Part shown: piece after piece, positions 1 through 5,852 of the stretch | Layout of the letters: each line of letters starts with the position of its first letter | Numbering within the stretch: position 1 is the stretch's first letter | NCBI GenBank assembly: GCA_002773545.1 | Contig: PFAV01000032.1 | Coordinates: 12,089 to 18,798 of the forward strand | Origin: a bacterium (Candidatus Gribaldobacteria) CG10_big_fil_rev_8_21_14_0_10_41_12 | GTDB taxonomy: Bacteria > Patescibacteriota > Minisyncoccia > Minisyncoccales > CG1-02-41-26 | Length of the DNA: 6,710 nucleotides | Direction of reading: 5' to 3' | Notes under the pieces: model-generated | Databases searched by the model: none | What the model was told of the DNA's origin: nothing | What the model saw: the letters and a program-made list of their open reading frames with translations, nothing else | Position numbers and translations under genes: made by a program

Positions 1-33
1 GTAGCAGGAATAGTTTTGCAACCATCTCAATAA
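1..33 (+). CDS. C-terminal end of an unidentified upstream gene (partial)
   Basis: Frame 1 is open from the window edge and encodes the ten residues VAGIVLQPSQ. It ends in two tandem stop codons (TAA at 31-33 and 34-36) directly before the intrinsic terminator at 35-62. Two stops followed at once by a terminator is what a real gene end looks like, so I read this as the tail of a plus-strand gene converging on the small RNA candidate. Ten residues do not allow a family assignment, and a chance open frame of this length is entirely possible. Confidence 0.3.
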   Translation, partial: VAGIVLQPSQ

Positions 34-34
34 T

Positions 35-62
35 AAAAAACATCTCAAAAGAGATGGTTTTT
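35..62. terminator. Bidirectional intrinsic terminator
   Basis: A six-pair stem CATCTC (41-46) / GAGATG (51-56) closes a four-base loop. It is flanked by A6 on the left (35-40) and T5 on the right (58-62). Read rightward it is a hairpin followed by GTTTTTAT. Read leftward it is a hairpin followed directly by TTTTTTATTA, the better terminator of the two. After one mismatch (40/57) the A and T tracts can extend the stem. A second copy of the left arm, AACCATCTC at 20-28, can pair perfectly over nine bases with 51-59, giving an alternative hairpin on a rightward transcript. The element can serve both the gene ending at 33 and the leftward small RNA. Confidence 0.75.
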
Positions 63-160
63 ATAGAGTGGCGTCTCTTGGGATTTACCGCAAGTATTAA
101 GACCTCCACATGCGCGGAGGGTACCCTCGTGGTCTCCTAAAAGCTATTATTGCCAGCTCC
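35..160 (-). ncRNA. Candidate orphan small RNA, about 126 nt, family unknown
   Basis: The minus strand has a complete transcription unit without a protein gene. A TTGACA / TATACT promoter with a 17-base spacer (195-167) is followed six bases later by a G at 160, and the unit ends at the hairpin and T6 tract at 56-35. The predicted RNA starts GGAGCUGGC. Its 5' end (159-152) pairs with GCCACUC (72-66) just before the terminator, with one bulged C, closing the molecule. Inside are a hairpin CCUCCGC/GUGGAGG with loop GCAU (120-103) and a hairpin CUUG(c)GG/CCCAAG (94-77). An alternative stem AGACC/GGUCU competes with the first. The pair 115/108 is G-U on this strand but A-C on the other, favouring the minus strand. 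I do not recognise it: it lacks the hallmarks of SRP RNA, 5S rRNA and tmRNA. 6S-like or trans-acting regulatory roles are open. Expression is inferred, not shown. Confidence 0.6.
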
Positions 161-179
161 AAAATAAGTATAAGCTAAT
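150..179 (+). promoter_or_regulatory. Weak candidate promoter for the TrmB-secA genes
   Basis: TTGCCA (150-155, five of six matches to the -35 consensus) is followed after 18 bases by GCTAAT (174-179, four of six matches to the -10 consensus, but lacking the conserved initial TA). The predicted start of transcription is near 186, only a few bases before the ATG at 189, so the mRNA would be almost leaderless. That agrees with the missing Shine-Dalgarno sequence. The site overlaps the much stronger minus-strand promoter at 167-195. TATAAG at 169-174 is an alternative -10 box but has no -35 partner at a usual distance. Confidence 0.25.
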
Positions 180-195
180 CAAAGAATTATGTCAA
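167..195 (-). promoter_or_regulatory. Near-consensus sigma-70 promoter of the small RNA
   Basis: On the minus strand the -35 hexamer is TTGACA (complement of 190-195, six of six). The spacer is exactly 17 bases (189-173). The -10 hexamer is TATACT (complement of 167-172, five of six). Six bases (TATTTT) separate the -10 box from a G at 160, the expected start. This is the best promoter match in the window. Its -35 box lies inside the first codons of the TrmB-family gene, so initiation here and expression of that gene must compete for the same DNA. Confidence 0.7.
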
Positions 196-920
196 TAGAA
201 ATATTAAAACAACTTGGTTTAAGCGATAATGAAACAAAGGTTTATTTGGCCGCCTTGGAATTGGGCCAGGCAACCGTGCAAGAGCTTGGCAGAAAGTCTG
301 GCGTAAAACGCACTACGGTTTATACCGCCATTGATGGGCTGAAAGAAAAAGGAATTATTAGCCAAATTAAAAAAGGCGCTAAAACATTTCTAGTGGCTGA
401 AAGCCCGGAAATTTTATCGCAAATAGCCGACCGTAGAGCGCAAATGTTTAAAGAGTCCCTGCCTGAATTAAAATCAATTTATAATGTAATGGGCGCCAAG
501 CCCAAAGTGCGGTTTTATGAAGGCAAGGAGGGCTATTTATCGGTTTATGGAAATATCTTAAAAGAAAAGCCCAAAGAACTGTTAGCCATTGCTTCTTACG
601 AGAATTTTAAGAAGCATATTGATGAGCGATATGAAGAAACCTGGACACAAAAACGGATAAAGCAAGGCGTCTTTTTACGCTGGCTTGATTTTAAGACTCC
701 GTCGGTTCAGATAAGAGCCAGTGAGGGAAAAAAGGGCTTGAGAGAAATTAGATTTTTGCCAAAAGAGTTTTCTTTTTCAGCTACTATGTTCATTTATAAC
801 GAAAAAGTTATAATGGTTTCGGGCAGGCAAAAAGAATTCTTGGCTGTGGTTATTGAAAACACGGAATTTAGCCAGATGCAAAAACAATTGTTCAATTTAC
901 TTTGGCAACAAAAATTATGA
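189..920 (+). CDS. TrmB-family winged-helix transcriptional regulator
   Basis: A 243-residue cytoplasmic DNA-binding protein. Residues 8-70 form the TrmB-type winged helix: LSDNETKVYLAALELG opens it, and QELGRKSGVKRTTVYTAIDG (31-50) spans the helix-turn-helix with the recognition helix. The wing follows at about 52-70. A helical linker (74-98) leads to a C-terminal effector-like domain (about 105-240) with alternating strand and helix character, including KVRFYEGKEG near 106-115. In characterised TrmB proteins this part binds sugars, but the ligand here cannot be read from sequence. There is no transmembrane segment. ATG 189 is the first start in frame. No Shine-Dalgarno is visible, so translation may be leaderless or weak. 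The stop overlaps the secA start (ATGA, 917-920), so the two are translationally coupled. Family is clear. Target, ligand and whether it activates or represses are unknown, although autoregulation and control of the adjoining sec genes or small RNA are plausible. Confidence 0.85.
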   Translation: MSIEILKQLGLSDNETKVYLAALELGQATVQELGRKSGVKRTTVYTAIDGLKEKGIISQIKKGAKTFLVAESPEILSQIADRRAQMFKESLPELKSIYNVMGAKPKVRFYEGKEGYLSVYGNILKEKPKELLAIASYENFKKHIDERYEETWTQKRIKQGVFLRWLDFKTPSVQIRASEGKKGLREIRFLPKEFSFSATMFIYNEKVIMVSGRQKEFLAVVIENTEFSQMQKQLFNLLWQQKL

Positions 921-3337
921 GTTTTTTATCAAAAATTTTAGGCGACCCTTTGGCCAAAACCCTTAAAACATACCAGAGTTTGGTGGCGAGCATTAACGAC
1001 TTGGAGCCGTCCATAGAGAAATTAAACGCCTCGCAGATGAAAGAAAAAACTTTGGCTTTCAAGCAATCCCTGCAAGACGGCCAAGCCAGCTTGGACGATA
1101 TTTTACCCGAGGCCTTTGCTTTGGCTCGGGAGGCGGCTCGACGCACCTTGGGGCAGAGGCCTTATGACGCCCAATTAATTGGCGGTCTGGTTTTGCACCA
1201 AGGCAAAATAGCTGAAATGAAAACTGGCGAGGGCAAAACATTAGCCGCTACCTTGCCCGCTTACCTTAATGGCTTAACAGGCAAGGGGGTGCATATTGTT
1301 ACAGTGAACGACTATTTAGCTGAAAGAGACGCTGTTTGGATGGGACAGATTTACAATTATCTTGGGCTGTCAGTTGGATGTATTGTGAATAACGCTTCAT
1401 ACTTATATGATGAAAACTTTGGGAAAGAAGATGACAACAGAGATAAAGTAGGGGGATTTAAGGTAGAAAAAAGTTTTTTACGGCCCTGCTCAAGAAAAGA
1501 GGCCTATTTAGCTGACATTGTTTATGGCACCAACAATGAATTTGCTTTTGATTATTTGCGAGACAATATGGTTTTTGAAACAGGAGATATGGCGCAGAGG
1601 GGTTTTAATTTCGCGGTAGTTGATGAAATTGATTCTATCTTAATTGATGAAGCCAGAACGCCTTTGATTATTTCCCAGCCCGACTTGGAGTCGTCAAACT
1701 ATTACAAGGAATTTTCGCGAATTGTGCCTCAATTAAAAAAGGACATTGATTTTGAGGTTGATGAAAAAGCCAAAAGCGCTTTTTTAACCGAGCCAGGCAT
1801 AGAAAAGGTAGAAAAAATTTTGGGCTTGAAAAATATCTACGAGGAAAAAGGCATGAGATACCTGCATTACTTGGAGCAGGCCTTAAGAGCCCAAACGCTT
1901 TTCCAGCGCGATCGGGATTATTTAGTAAAAAATAACGAGGTTTTAATTATTGATGAATTTACCGGCCGTATTTTGCCGGGTCGCCGTTATTCAGGCGGCT
2001 TGCATCAGGCCTTGGAGGCCAAAGAAAGAGTAGAGGTGAAGCCAGAGTCAAAAATTTTAGCTACTATTACTTTTCAAAATTATTTTCGCTTGTATCAAAA
2101 GTTAGCTGGTATGACCGGCACTGCTTTAACTTCGGCTGAAGAGTTTGATAAGGTTTATAAATTGGCGGTGGTGCCTGTGCCTACTAATAAGCCCATGTCC
2201 AGAAACGACTTATCTGACTTAATTTACAAAACCGAAACAGCCAAATTTAAGGCGGTAGTGGCTGAAGTGAAAGATTGCTATAAAAAAGGCCAGCCGGTTT
2301 TGGTGGGTACCAGGTCGGTGGAAAAAAATGAGTATTTAAGCAAGTTGCTGGCTCGGGAGGGGGTTAAGCACGAAGTTATCAACGCCAAAAACCACGCTCG
2401 CGAGGGTGAAATTATCGCTCAAGCCGGCCGTCTGTTTGCGGTAACCGTAGCCACTAATATGGCGGGCCGAGGCGTGGATATTGTTTTGGGCGGCAATCCA
2501 CCACAGATCGAGGAAGCAGAAAAAGTAAAGGCCTTGGGGGGTTTACGGATTATTGGCACAGAGCGGCACGAAGCCCGACGCATTGATAATCAACTGCGGG
2601 GCCGAGCGGGTAGACAGGGCGATCCCGGGCTAAGCCAGTTTTTTGTTTCTTTGGAAGATGAATTGATGCGGATTTTTGGCGGCGATAGAATTAAAAAATT
2701 AATGGAAATGATGAAAATCCCCGAGGACCAGCCCATCACCGCTAAAATTATCAACAGCGCTTTGGAAAAAGCCCAAAGCAAAGTAGAGGGCTTGAATTTT
2801 GACGCCCGTCAGCATGTTTTGGAATATGACGATGTGATGGCCAAACATCGTTTTAAGATTTATAGCCAAAGAGCCCAAACCCTAATTGACGATTATCAAC
2901 AATTAAAAGATTTTGTTTGGCAAATTTTAGAAAAAGAGTTAAGCGGCCTAACGGAAACAATTGAAGAAATAAAAACAATTATGCCTTTAAGCGAAGAAAT
3001 TATTAAAGGCCTGCAAGAGGCCAAAGACCAAGACAAGGCCTTACAAATTCTTAATAACCACGCCAAACAATTATGGCAAGAAAAAGAAGCCCAAGACAGC
3101 CAGGAAAATCTTTTAAGATTACTGCGGTTTGTGGTTTTGCGTTGCCTTGATTTTTGGTGGATTGAACATTTGATTAATATGGACCATCTTAAGGACTCGG
3201 TTAATTTGAGAGCGTATGGCGGCAGAGACCCATTGGCTGAATACAAAACCGAAGGCCACCAGCTTTTTCAAGAGTTATGGAAAAATGTCAACTCGCAAAT
3301 AGCCCGCACTATTTTCAAAGTTAGCTTCACAGCTTAG
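917..3337 (+). CDS. secA: Preprotein translocase ATPase SecA
   Basis: 806-residue motor that drives unfolded preproteins through SecYEG by ATP hydrolysis at the inner face of the membrane. Motifs in order: Walker A MKTGEGKT (101-108), TVNDYLAERD (129-138), YGTNNEFAFDYLRDNM (203-218), Walker B DEID (236-239) with DEARTPLIIS (244-253), the preprotein-crosslinking domain from about 222 to 345, IIDEFTGR (344-351), GMTGTA (398-403), NBD2 with ATNMAGRGVDI (512-522) and the arginine-rich IGTERHEARRIDNQLRGRAG (546-565), and the two-helix finger around WIEHLINMDHLKD (748-760). An extra segment of roughly 30 residues (about 155-190) precedes YGTNNE compared with E. coli SecA. I know similar insertions from Parcubacteria. 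The protein ends soon after the finger and lacks the cysteine-rich zinc tail of the 901-residue E. coli protein. I chose ATG 917, which overlaps the upstream stop as ATGA. The TTG at 902 would only add five residues inside the neighbouring gene. Confidence 0.97.
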   Translation: MSFLSKILGDPLAKTLKTYQSLVASINDLEPSIEKLNASQMKEKTLAFKQSLQDGQASLDDILPEAFALAREAARRTLGQRPYDAQLIGGLVLHQGKIAEMKTGEGKTLAATLPAYLNGLTGKGVHIVTVNDYLAERDAVWMGQIYNYLGLSVGCIVNNASYLYDENFGKEDDNRDKVGGFKVEKSFLRPCSRKEAYLADIVYGTNNEFAFDYLRDNMVFETGDMAQRGFNFAVVDEIDSILIDEARTPLIISQPDLESSNYYKEFSRIVPQLKKDIDFEVDEKAKSAFLTEPGIEKVEKILGLKNIYEEKGMRYLHYLEQALRAQTLFQRDRDYLVKNNEVLIIDEFTGRILPGRRYSGGLHQALEAKERVEVKPESKILATITFQNYFRLYQKLAGMTGTALTSAEEFDKVYKLAVVPVPTNKPMSRNDLSDLIYKTETAKFKAVVAEVKDCYKKGQPVLVGTRSVEKNEYLSKLLAREGVKHEVINAKNHAREGEIIAQAGRLFAVTVATNMAGRGVDIVLGGNPPQIEEAEKVKALGGLRIIGTERHEARRIDNQLRGRAGRQGDPGLSQFFVSLEDELMRIFGGDRIKKLMEMMKIPEDQPITAKIINSALEKAQSKVEGLNFDARQHVLEYDDVMAKHRFKIYSQRAQTLIDDYQQLKDFVWQILEKELSGLTETIEEIKTIMPLSEEIIKGLQEAKDQDKALQILNNHAKQLWQEKEAQDSQENLLRLLRFVVLRCLDFWWIEHLINMDHLKDSVNLRAYGGRDPLAEYKTEGHQLFQELWKNVNSQIARTIFKVSFTA

Positions 3338-3396
3338 GGGCGAACGGCTCCTTGGAATTAACTTTCCGAGCCTCTAAGCGCGTAGAAGCTACGGCT
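3322..3396 (+). promoter_or_regulatory. Long RNA stem around the secA stop codon
   Basis: The plus-strand transcript can form an outer stem TAGCTTC (3322-3328) / GAAGCTA (3385-3391) and, inside it, a ten-pair stem GCTTAGGGGC (3332-3341) / GCCTCTAAGC (3370-3379), then GGAA (3354-3357) / TTCC (3364-3367). The secA stop TAG (3335-3337) sits in the ten-pair stem. Pair 3338/3373 is G-U on this strand but A-C on the other, favouring a plus-strand RNA. A competing hairpin AGC(G)CGTAG / CTACGGCT (3377-3384 region with 3389-3396, loop AAG) would break the outer pairing. It is not a standard intrinsic terminator: the T7 tract (3415-3421) starts 18 bases beyond the last stem. Possible roles are partial termination, mRNA processing, or secA-secD coupling. 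None is demonstrated. Confidence 0.5.
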
Positions 3397-3400
3397 GGTC

Positions 3401-3429
3401 TTGATAAAAATATCTTTTTTTGTTAATCT
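3401..3429 (+). promoter_or_regulatory. Weak candidate promoter for secDF
   Basis: TTGATA (3401-3406, five of six) and TAATCT (3424-3429, three of six but with the key TA and final T) are 17 bases apart. The projected start of transcription falls at about 3436, exactly the secD ATG, which would give a leaderless mRNA and would explain why no Shine-Dalgarno precedes secD. The AT-rich surroundings make a chance match quite possible, and secDF may simply be read through from secA. Confidence 0.3.
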
Positions 3430-3435
3430 ATAAAA

Positions 3436-4860
3436 ATGTCAAAGCAAGCTAATAAAATTTATTTAGTTATTGTTGCGGCGCTCACTGTGGTGTCTCTGCT
3501 TTTGGTTTTCCCCCAACTCGTTAATAAACTATTGGGTTATTTGAACTGGAAATTTATTCCTAATTTGTCCGAAGCGCCGTTTAAGTTGGGCCTAGACTTG
3601 AAGGGCGGGTGTCATTTGGTTTATGAGGCCGATGTTTCTCAAGTGGCCGCCAAAGACCAAAAAGAAGCCATGCAGGGTTTGCGAGATGTTATTGAGCGCC
3701 GGGTTAATTTATTTGGCGTGACTGAAGCGGTGGTTTCTTATCAATCAGCGGGTGCGAGCCAGCGGTTGGTAGTAGAGATGCCTGGCGTTAAAGATGTCAA
3801 CCAAGCTATTGAAATGATCGGCAAAACGCCTTATTTAGAGTTCAAGCAAGAGCGGCCCGAGGCAGAACGCGACGCTTTGTTAGTCAAACAGCAGGCCTTC
3901 CAAGATGAAATGAAAGCCGGCCAAGGCCAGCCCGAAGCAGTGGTTAACGCCATCTTGCAAAAATACAGCCAGGAACTGGACTTAAACGACCCTTATTATC
4001 CTTACTTTGTGGCCAGCAATCTCACAGGCCGCTATGTTAAAAAAGCCACCTTGGGCTTTGACCAAACAGCTATGACGCCCGAGGTTTTAATTGATTTTAA
4101 TGATGAAGGCGCGACCTTGTTTAAGGATTTAACCGAAAAAAATGTCGGCAAGAAAATTGCCATTTATATTGACAACTCTTTAATTTCTTCGCCAGTGGTT
4201 AGAGAGGCCATCGGCGGAGGCAGCGCCCAAATTACTGGCACCTTTACTAACGCTGAAGCCAAGGATTTAGTTAGAAATCTCAACGCTGGCGCCTTGCCTA
4301 TGCCTATTAAGCTCATCTCGCAAACCACGGTTGGCCCAACCTTGGGCGCTGATTCTTTGCGTCAGTCCTTGATGGCTGCTTGGTTTGGGCTTTTGGGCAT
4401 TTGTTTATTTATGTTAGTTTTTTATCGTTTTTCTGGTCTTATCGCTTGCGTTTCCTTGATTATTTATGGAGGCGTTCTATTGTGTTTGTTTAAGTTTGTG
4501 CCAGTTACCCTCACTCTGGCTGGCATTGGCGGGGCGGTCTTATCAGTAGGTATGGCGGTTGACGCCAATGTTTTGATTTTTGAACGCATCAAAGAAGAAA
4601 GAAAGAAAAACGAAAGCTTTCAAAAAGCTCTTGAACTGGGATTTTCCCGAGCCTGGCCGTCTATCAGAGACAGCAACCTAACCACTCTATTGATTGCCGT
4701 GATTATGTTTGGCTTTGGTTCGTCCTTTGTTAAGGGCTTTGCTTTAACTTTATCATTAGGCATTTTAATCAGTATGTTTTCCGCTATGTTTATTACCAAG
4801 GTTTTAATGAATGCCTTTGCGGACACCAGGTGGGAAAAATTTAAGCGCTTTTGGCTTTAA
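3436..4860 (+). CDS. secD: Protein translocase subunit SecD
   Basis: 474-residue inner-membrane protein of the RND superfamily. With SecF it uses the proton gradient to pull translocating proteins through SecYEG on the outer side. An N-terminal membrane helix (about 8-26) is followed by FKLGLDLKGG (49-58), the typical SecD motif D1, with an unusual Cys at 59. The outer domain follows: the ferredoxin-like base includes DVIERRVNLFGVTEAVV (84-100) and LVVEMPGV (111-118), and the head continues to about 290 with TGRYVKKATLGFD (197-209). Five more membrane helices occupy about 311-331, 334-353, 357-380, 412-430 and 434-457. The fourth helix carries GMAVDANVLIFERI (372-385), whose Asp376 matches the conserved proton-relay Asp. 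It is shorter than E. coli SecD (615), as in many compact SecD proteins. ATG 3436 is 98 bases after secA, with no Shine-Dalgarno. secF follows four bases after the stop. Confidence 0.96.
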   Translation: MSKQANKIYLVIVAALTVVSLLLVFPQLVNKLLGYLNWKFIPNLSEAPFKLGLDLKGGCHLVYEADVSQVAAKDQKEAMQGLRDVIERRVNLFGVTEAVVSYQSAGASQRLVVEMPGVKDVNQAIEMIGKTPYLEFKQERPEAERDALLVKQQAFQDEMKAGQGQPEAVVNAILQKYSQELDLNDPYYPYFVASNLTGRYVKKATLGFDQTAMTPEVLIDFNDEGATLFKDLTEKNVGKKIAIYIDNSLISSPVVREAIGGGSAQITGTFTNAEAKDLVRNLNAGALPMPIKLISQTTVGPTLGADSLRQSLMAAWFGLLGICLFMLVFYRFSGLIACVSLIIYGGVLLCLFKFVPVTLTLAGIGGAVLSVGMAVDANVLIFERIKEERKKNESFQKALELGFSRAWPSIRDSNLTTLLIAVIMFGFGSSFVKGFALTLSLGILISMFSAMFITKVLMNAFADTRWEKFKRFWL

Positions 4861-4864
4861 TCAT

Positions 4865-5782
4865 ATGCTTTCTTTTACTAAACATCGCAAAATCTTTTAT
4901 ACCGCCTCAATTATTCTTACGGTGGCGTCTTTGGTTAGTATGGCGATTTTTGGTTTGAAATTTGGCATTGAGTTCACCGGGGGTTCGGTTTTGGAGGTGG
5001 GCTATAAACAGCAAGCCCCGGCTTTGGAAGATATCCAAAAGGTTGTCATAGCTGCTGGTTTGGAAGGGACCTCTGTTCAAGTGGCTGGCGACCAGCGAGT
5101 GATTATCAAAACAAAGCCCATTGACGAATCAAAAAAGAACGAAGTTATGCAAGGCCTGCTGAGCTTGGGTCAAATAGTGGCTGGCTCGGAAAGCTTTCAA
5201 GTGATTGGCCCGGTTATCGGCCAAGAATTAAAAAACAAAACCAAAGTTGTGGTTTTCTTGTCGCTCTTATCCATACTTATCTACATAGCCATCAGCTTTC
5301 GCAAAATTTCCCGACCAGTTAAGTCGTATATTTATGGGTTCACGGGCATTGTGGCTTTGTGCCACGATATTATTATTCCTTTGGGAGTTTTCGCTTGGTT
5401 GGGCCATTATTTAGGGGTTGAAATTACTATACCCATTATCACTGCCTTGCTAACTGTTTTTGGCTATTCTATTAACGACTCGGTGGTGGTCTTTGACCGC
5501 ATCAGAGAAAATCTTTTTAAGGGCCAGGCGGAAAATTTTAGCCAAATTGTTGACCAAAGCTTAAACCAAACTTTGGGCCGTTCAGTGAACACCTCTTTTA
5601 CCGTGCTTTTGGTCTTAGCGGCTATTTTATTTTTTGGCGGGGCTACATTGCGTTATTTTGCTTTGGCCTTATTTTTGGGAGTGGGTTTTGGCACCTATTC
5701 TTCTATTTTCATTGCTTCGCTTTTGGTAGTAACTATTTTTGAGACCCGCCAGAACAGGGGATTGCTTAAAAACAAAAAATAG
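4865..5782 (+). CDS. secF: Protein translocase subunit SecF
   Basis: 305-residue inner-membrane partner of SecD. The first membrane helix (about 9-29) is followed by LKFGIEFTGGSVLEV (31-45), the SecF signature. A small outer domain (about 40-115) ends in FQVIGPVIGQEL (111-122). Five further helices are at about 127-145, 154-172, 185-209, 239-257 and 262-292. The fourth helix contains VFGYSINDSVVVFDRIREN (198-216). Asp205 and Asp211 match conserved acidic positions, and the Asp of the NDS triplet corresponds to the essential residue of E. coli SecF. I chose ATG 4865, four bases after the secD stop. An in-frame ATG at 4811 would add 18 residues that lie inside secD and do not look like a SecF N-terminus. 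No Shine-Dalgarno is visible, so coupling with secD is likely. The short lysine-rich C-terminus is cytoplasmic. Confidence 0.96.
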   Translation: MLSFTKHRKIFYTASIILTVASLVSMAIFGLKFGIEFTGGSVLEVGYKQQAPALEDIQKVVIAAGLEGTSVQVAGDQRVIIKTKPIDESKKNEVMQGLLSLGQIVAGSESFQVIGPVIGQELKNKTKVVVFLSLLSILIYIAISFRKISRPVKSYIYGFTGIVALCHDIIIPLGVFAWLGHYLGVEITIPIITALLTVFGYSINDSVVVFDRIRENLFKGQAENFSQIVDQSLNQTLGRSVNTSFTVLLVLAAILFFGGATLRYFALALFLGVGFGTYSSIFIASLLVVTIFETRQNRGLLKNKK

Positions 5783-5792
5783 CGTTCTTTTA

Positions 5793-5821
5793 TTGACAAA
5801 GGCGGTCATTTATGGCAAAGT
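5793..5821 (+). promoter_or_regulatory. Candidate promoter for the sigma-like regulator
   Basis: A consensus -35 box TTGACA (5793-5798) is followed after 17 bases by CAAAGT (5816-5821, three of six). A TGG (5813-5815) is placed as an extended -10 element and could offset the weak -10 hexamer. The projected start, near 5828, lies at the beginning of the palindrome at 5826-5845, leaving a leader of about 25 bases before the ATG at 5853. The site starts 11 bases after the secF stop, which suggests the last gene is transcribed independently of the sec operon. Confidence 0.5.
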
Positions 5822-5825
5822 AGCA

Positions 5826-5845
5826 AGGGCAGACAGGTCTGCCCT
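5826..5845. repeat. 20-base palindrome at the predicted transcription start
   Basis: AGGGCAGAC (5826-5834) and GTCTGCCCT (5837-5845) are perfect nine-base inverted arms around AG. As RNA this gives an eight-pair GC-rich hairpin with loop CAGG. It sits eight bases before the ATG at 5853 and overlaps the projected start of transcription, so it could be an operator for a dimeric regulator or a 5' hairpin that limits translation or protects the mRNA. No T-tract follows on either strand, so it is not an intrinsic terminator. It could also be one copy of a dispersed genomic palindrome, which this window cannot show. Confidence 0.7.
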
Positions 5846-5852
5846 ATCAAAT

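Noticed and set aside
54..140. 28-codon open frame on the plus strand beginning with ATG at 54
   Set aside because: Its start lies inside the terminator hairpin, it has no ribosome binding site, its composition is unremarkable, and it runs antisense to the structured small RNA, which explains the region better.
35..160. Assigning the small RNA to a named family (SRP RNA, 5S rRNA, tmRNA)
   Set aside because: The SRP tetraloop and symmetric loop motifs, the 5S CCGAAC segment and a tmRNA acceptor/T-arm are not seen, so the family is left open.
902..916. TTG at 902 as the secA start
   Set aside because: It adds five non-conserved residues encoded within the upstream gene. ATG 917 gives the typical SecA N-terminus and an ATGA overlap.
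3403..3421. GATA-AAAA-TATC hairpin with T7 as an intrinsic terminator of secA
   Set aside because: The stem is only four AT-rich pairs and too weak. The strong stems upstream end 18 bases before the T-tract.
3325..3426. 33-codon open frame between secA and secD, possibly a frameshifted SecA tail
   Set aside because: It has only a TTG start and no Shine-Dalgarno, does not resemble the SecA C-terminal zinc motif, and coincides with the RNA stem.
892..4826. Minus-strand open frames at 892-1146, 1059-1241, 2590-2781, 2896-3246 and 4620-4826
   Set aside because: Each lies antisense to a conserved, well-supported gene and has no recognisable protein features.
4811..4864. ATG at 4811 as the secF start
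   Set aside because: The extra 18 residues are read out of frame from the secD 3' end and do not resemble SecF. ATG 4865 directly precedes a normal SecF first helix.
5826..5845. Palindrome as terminator of secDF
   Set aside because: There is no T-tract after the hairpin on either strand, and it lies downstream of a TTGACA promoter element in the leader of the next gene.
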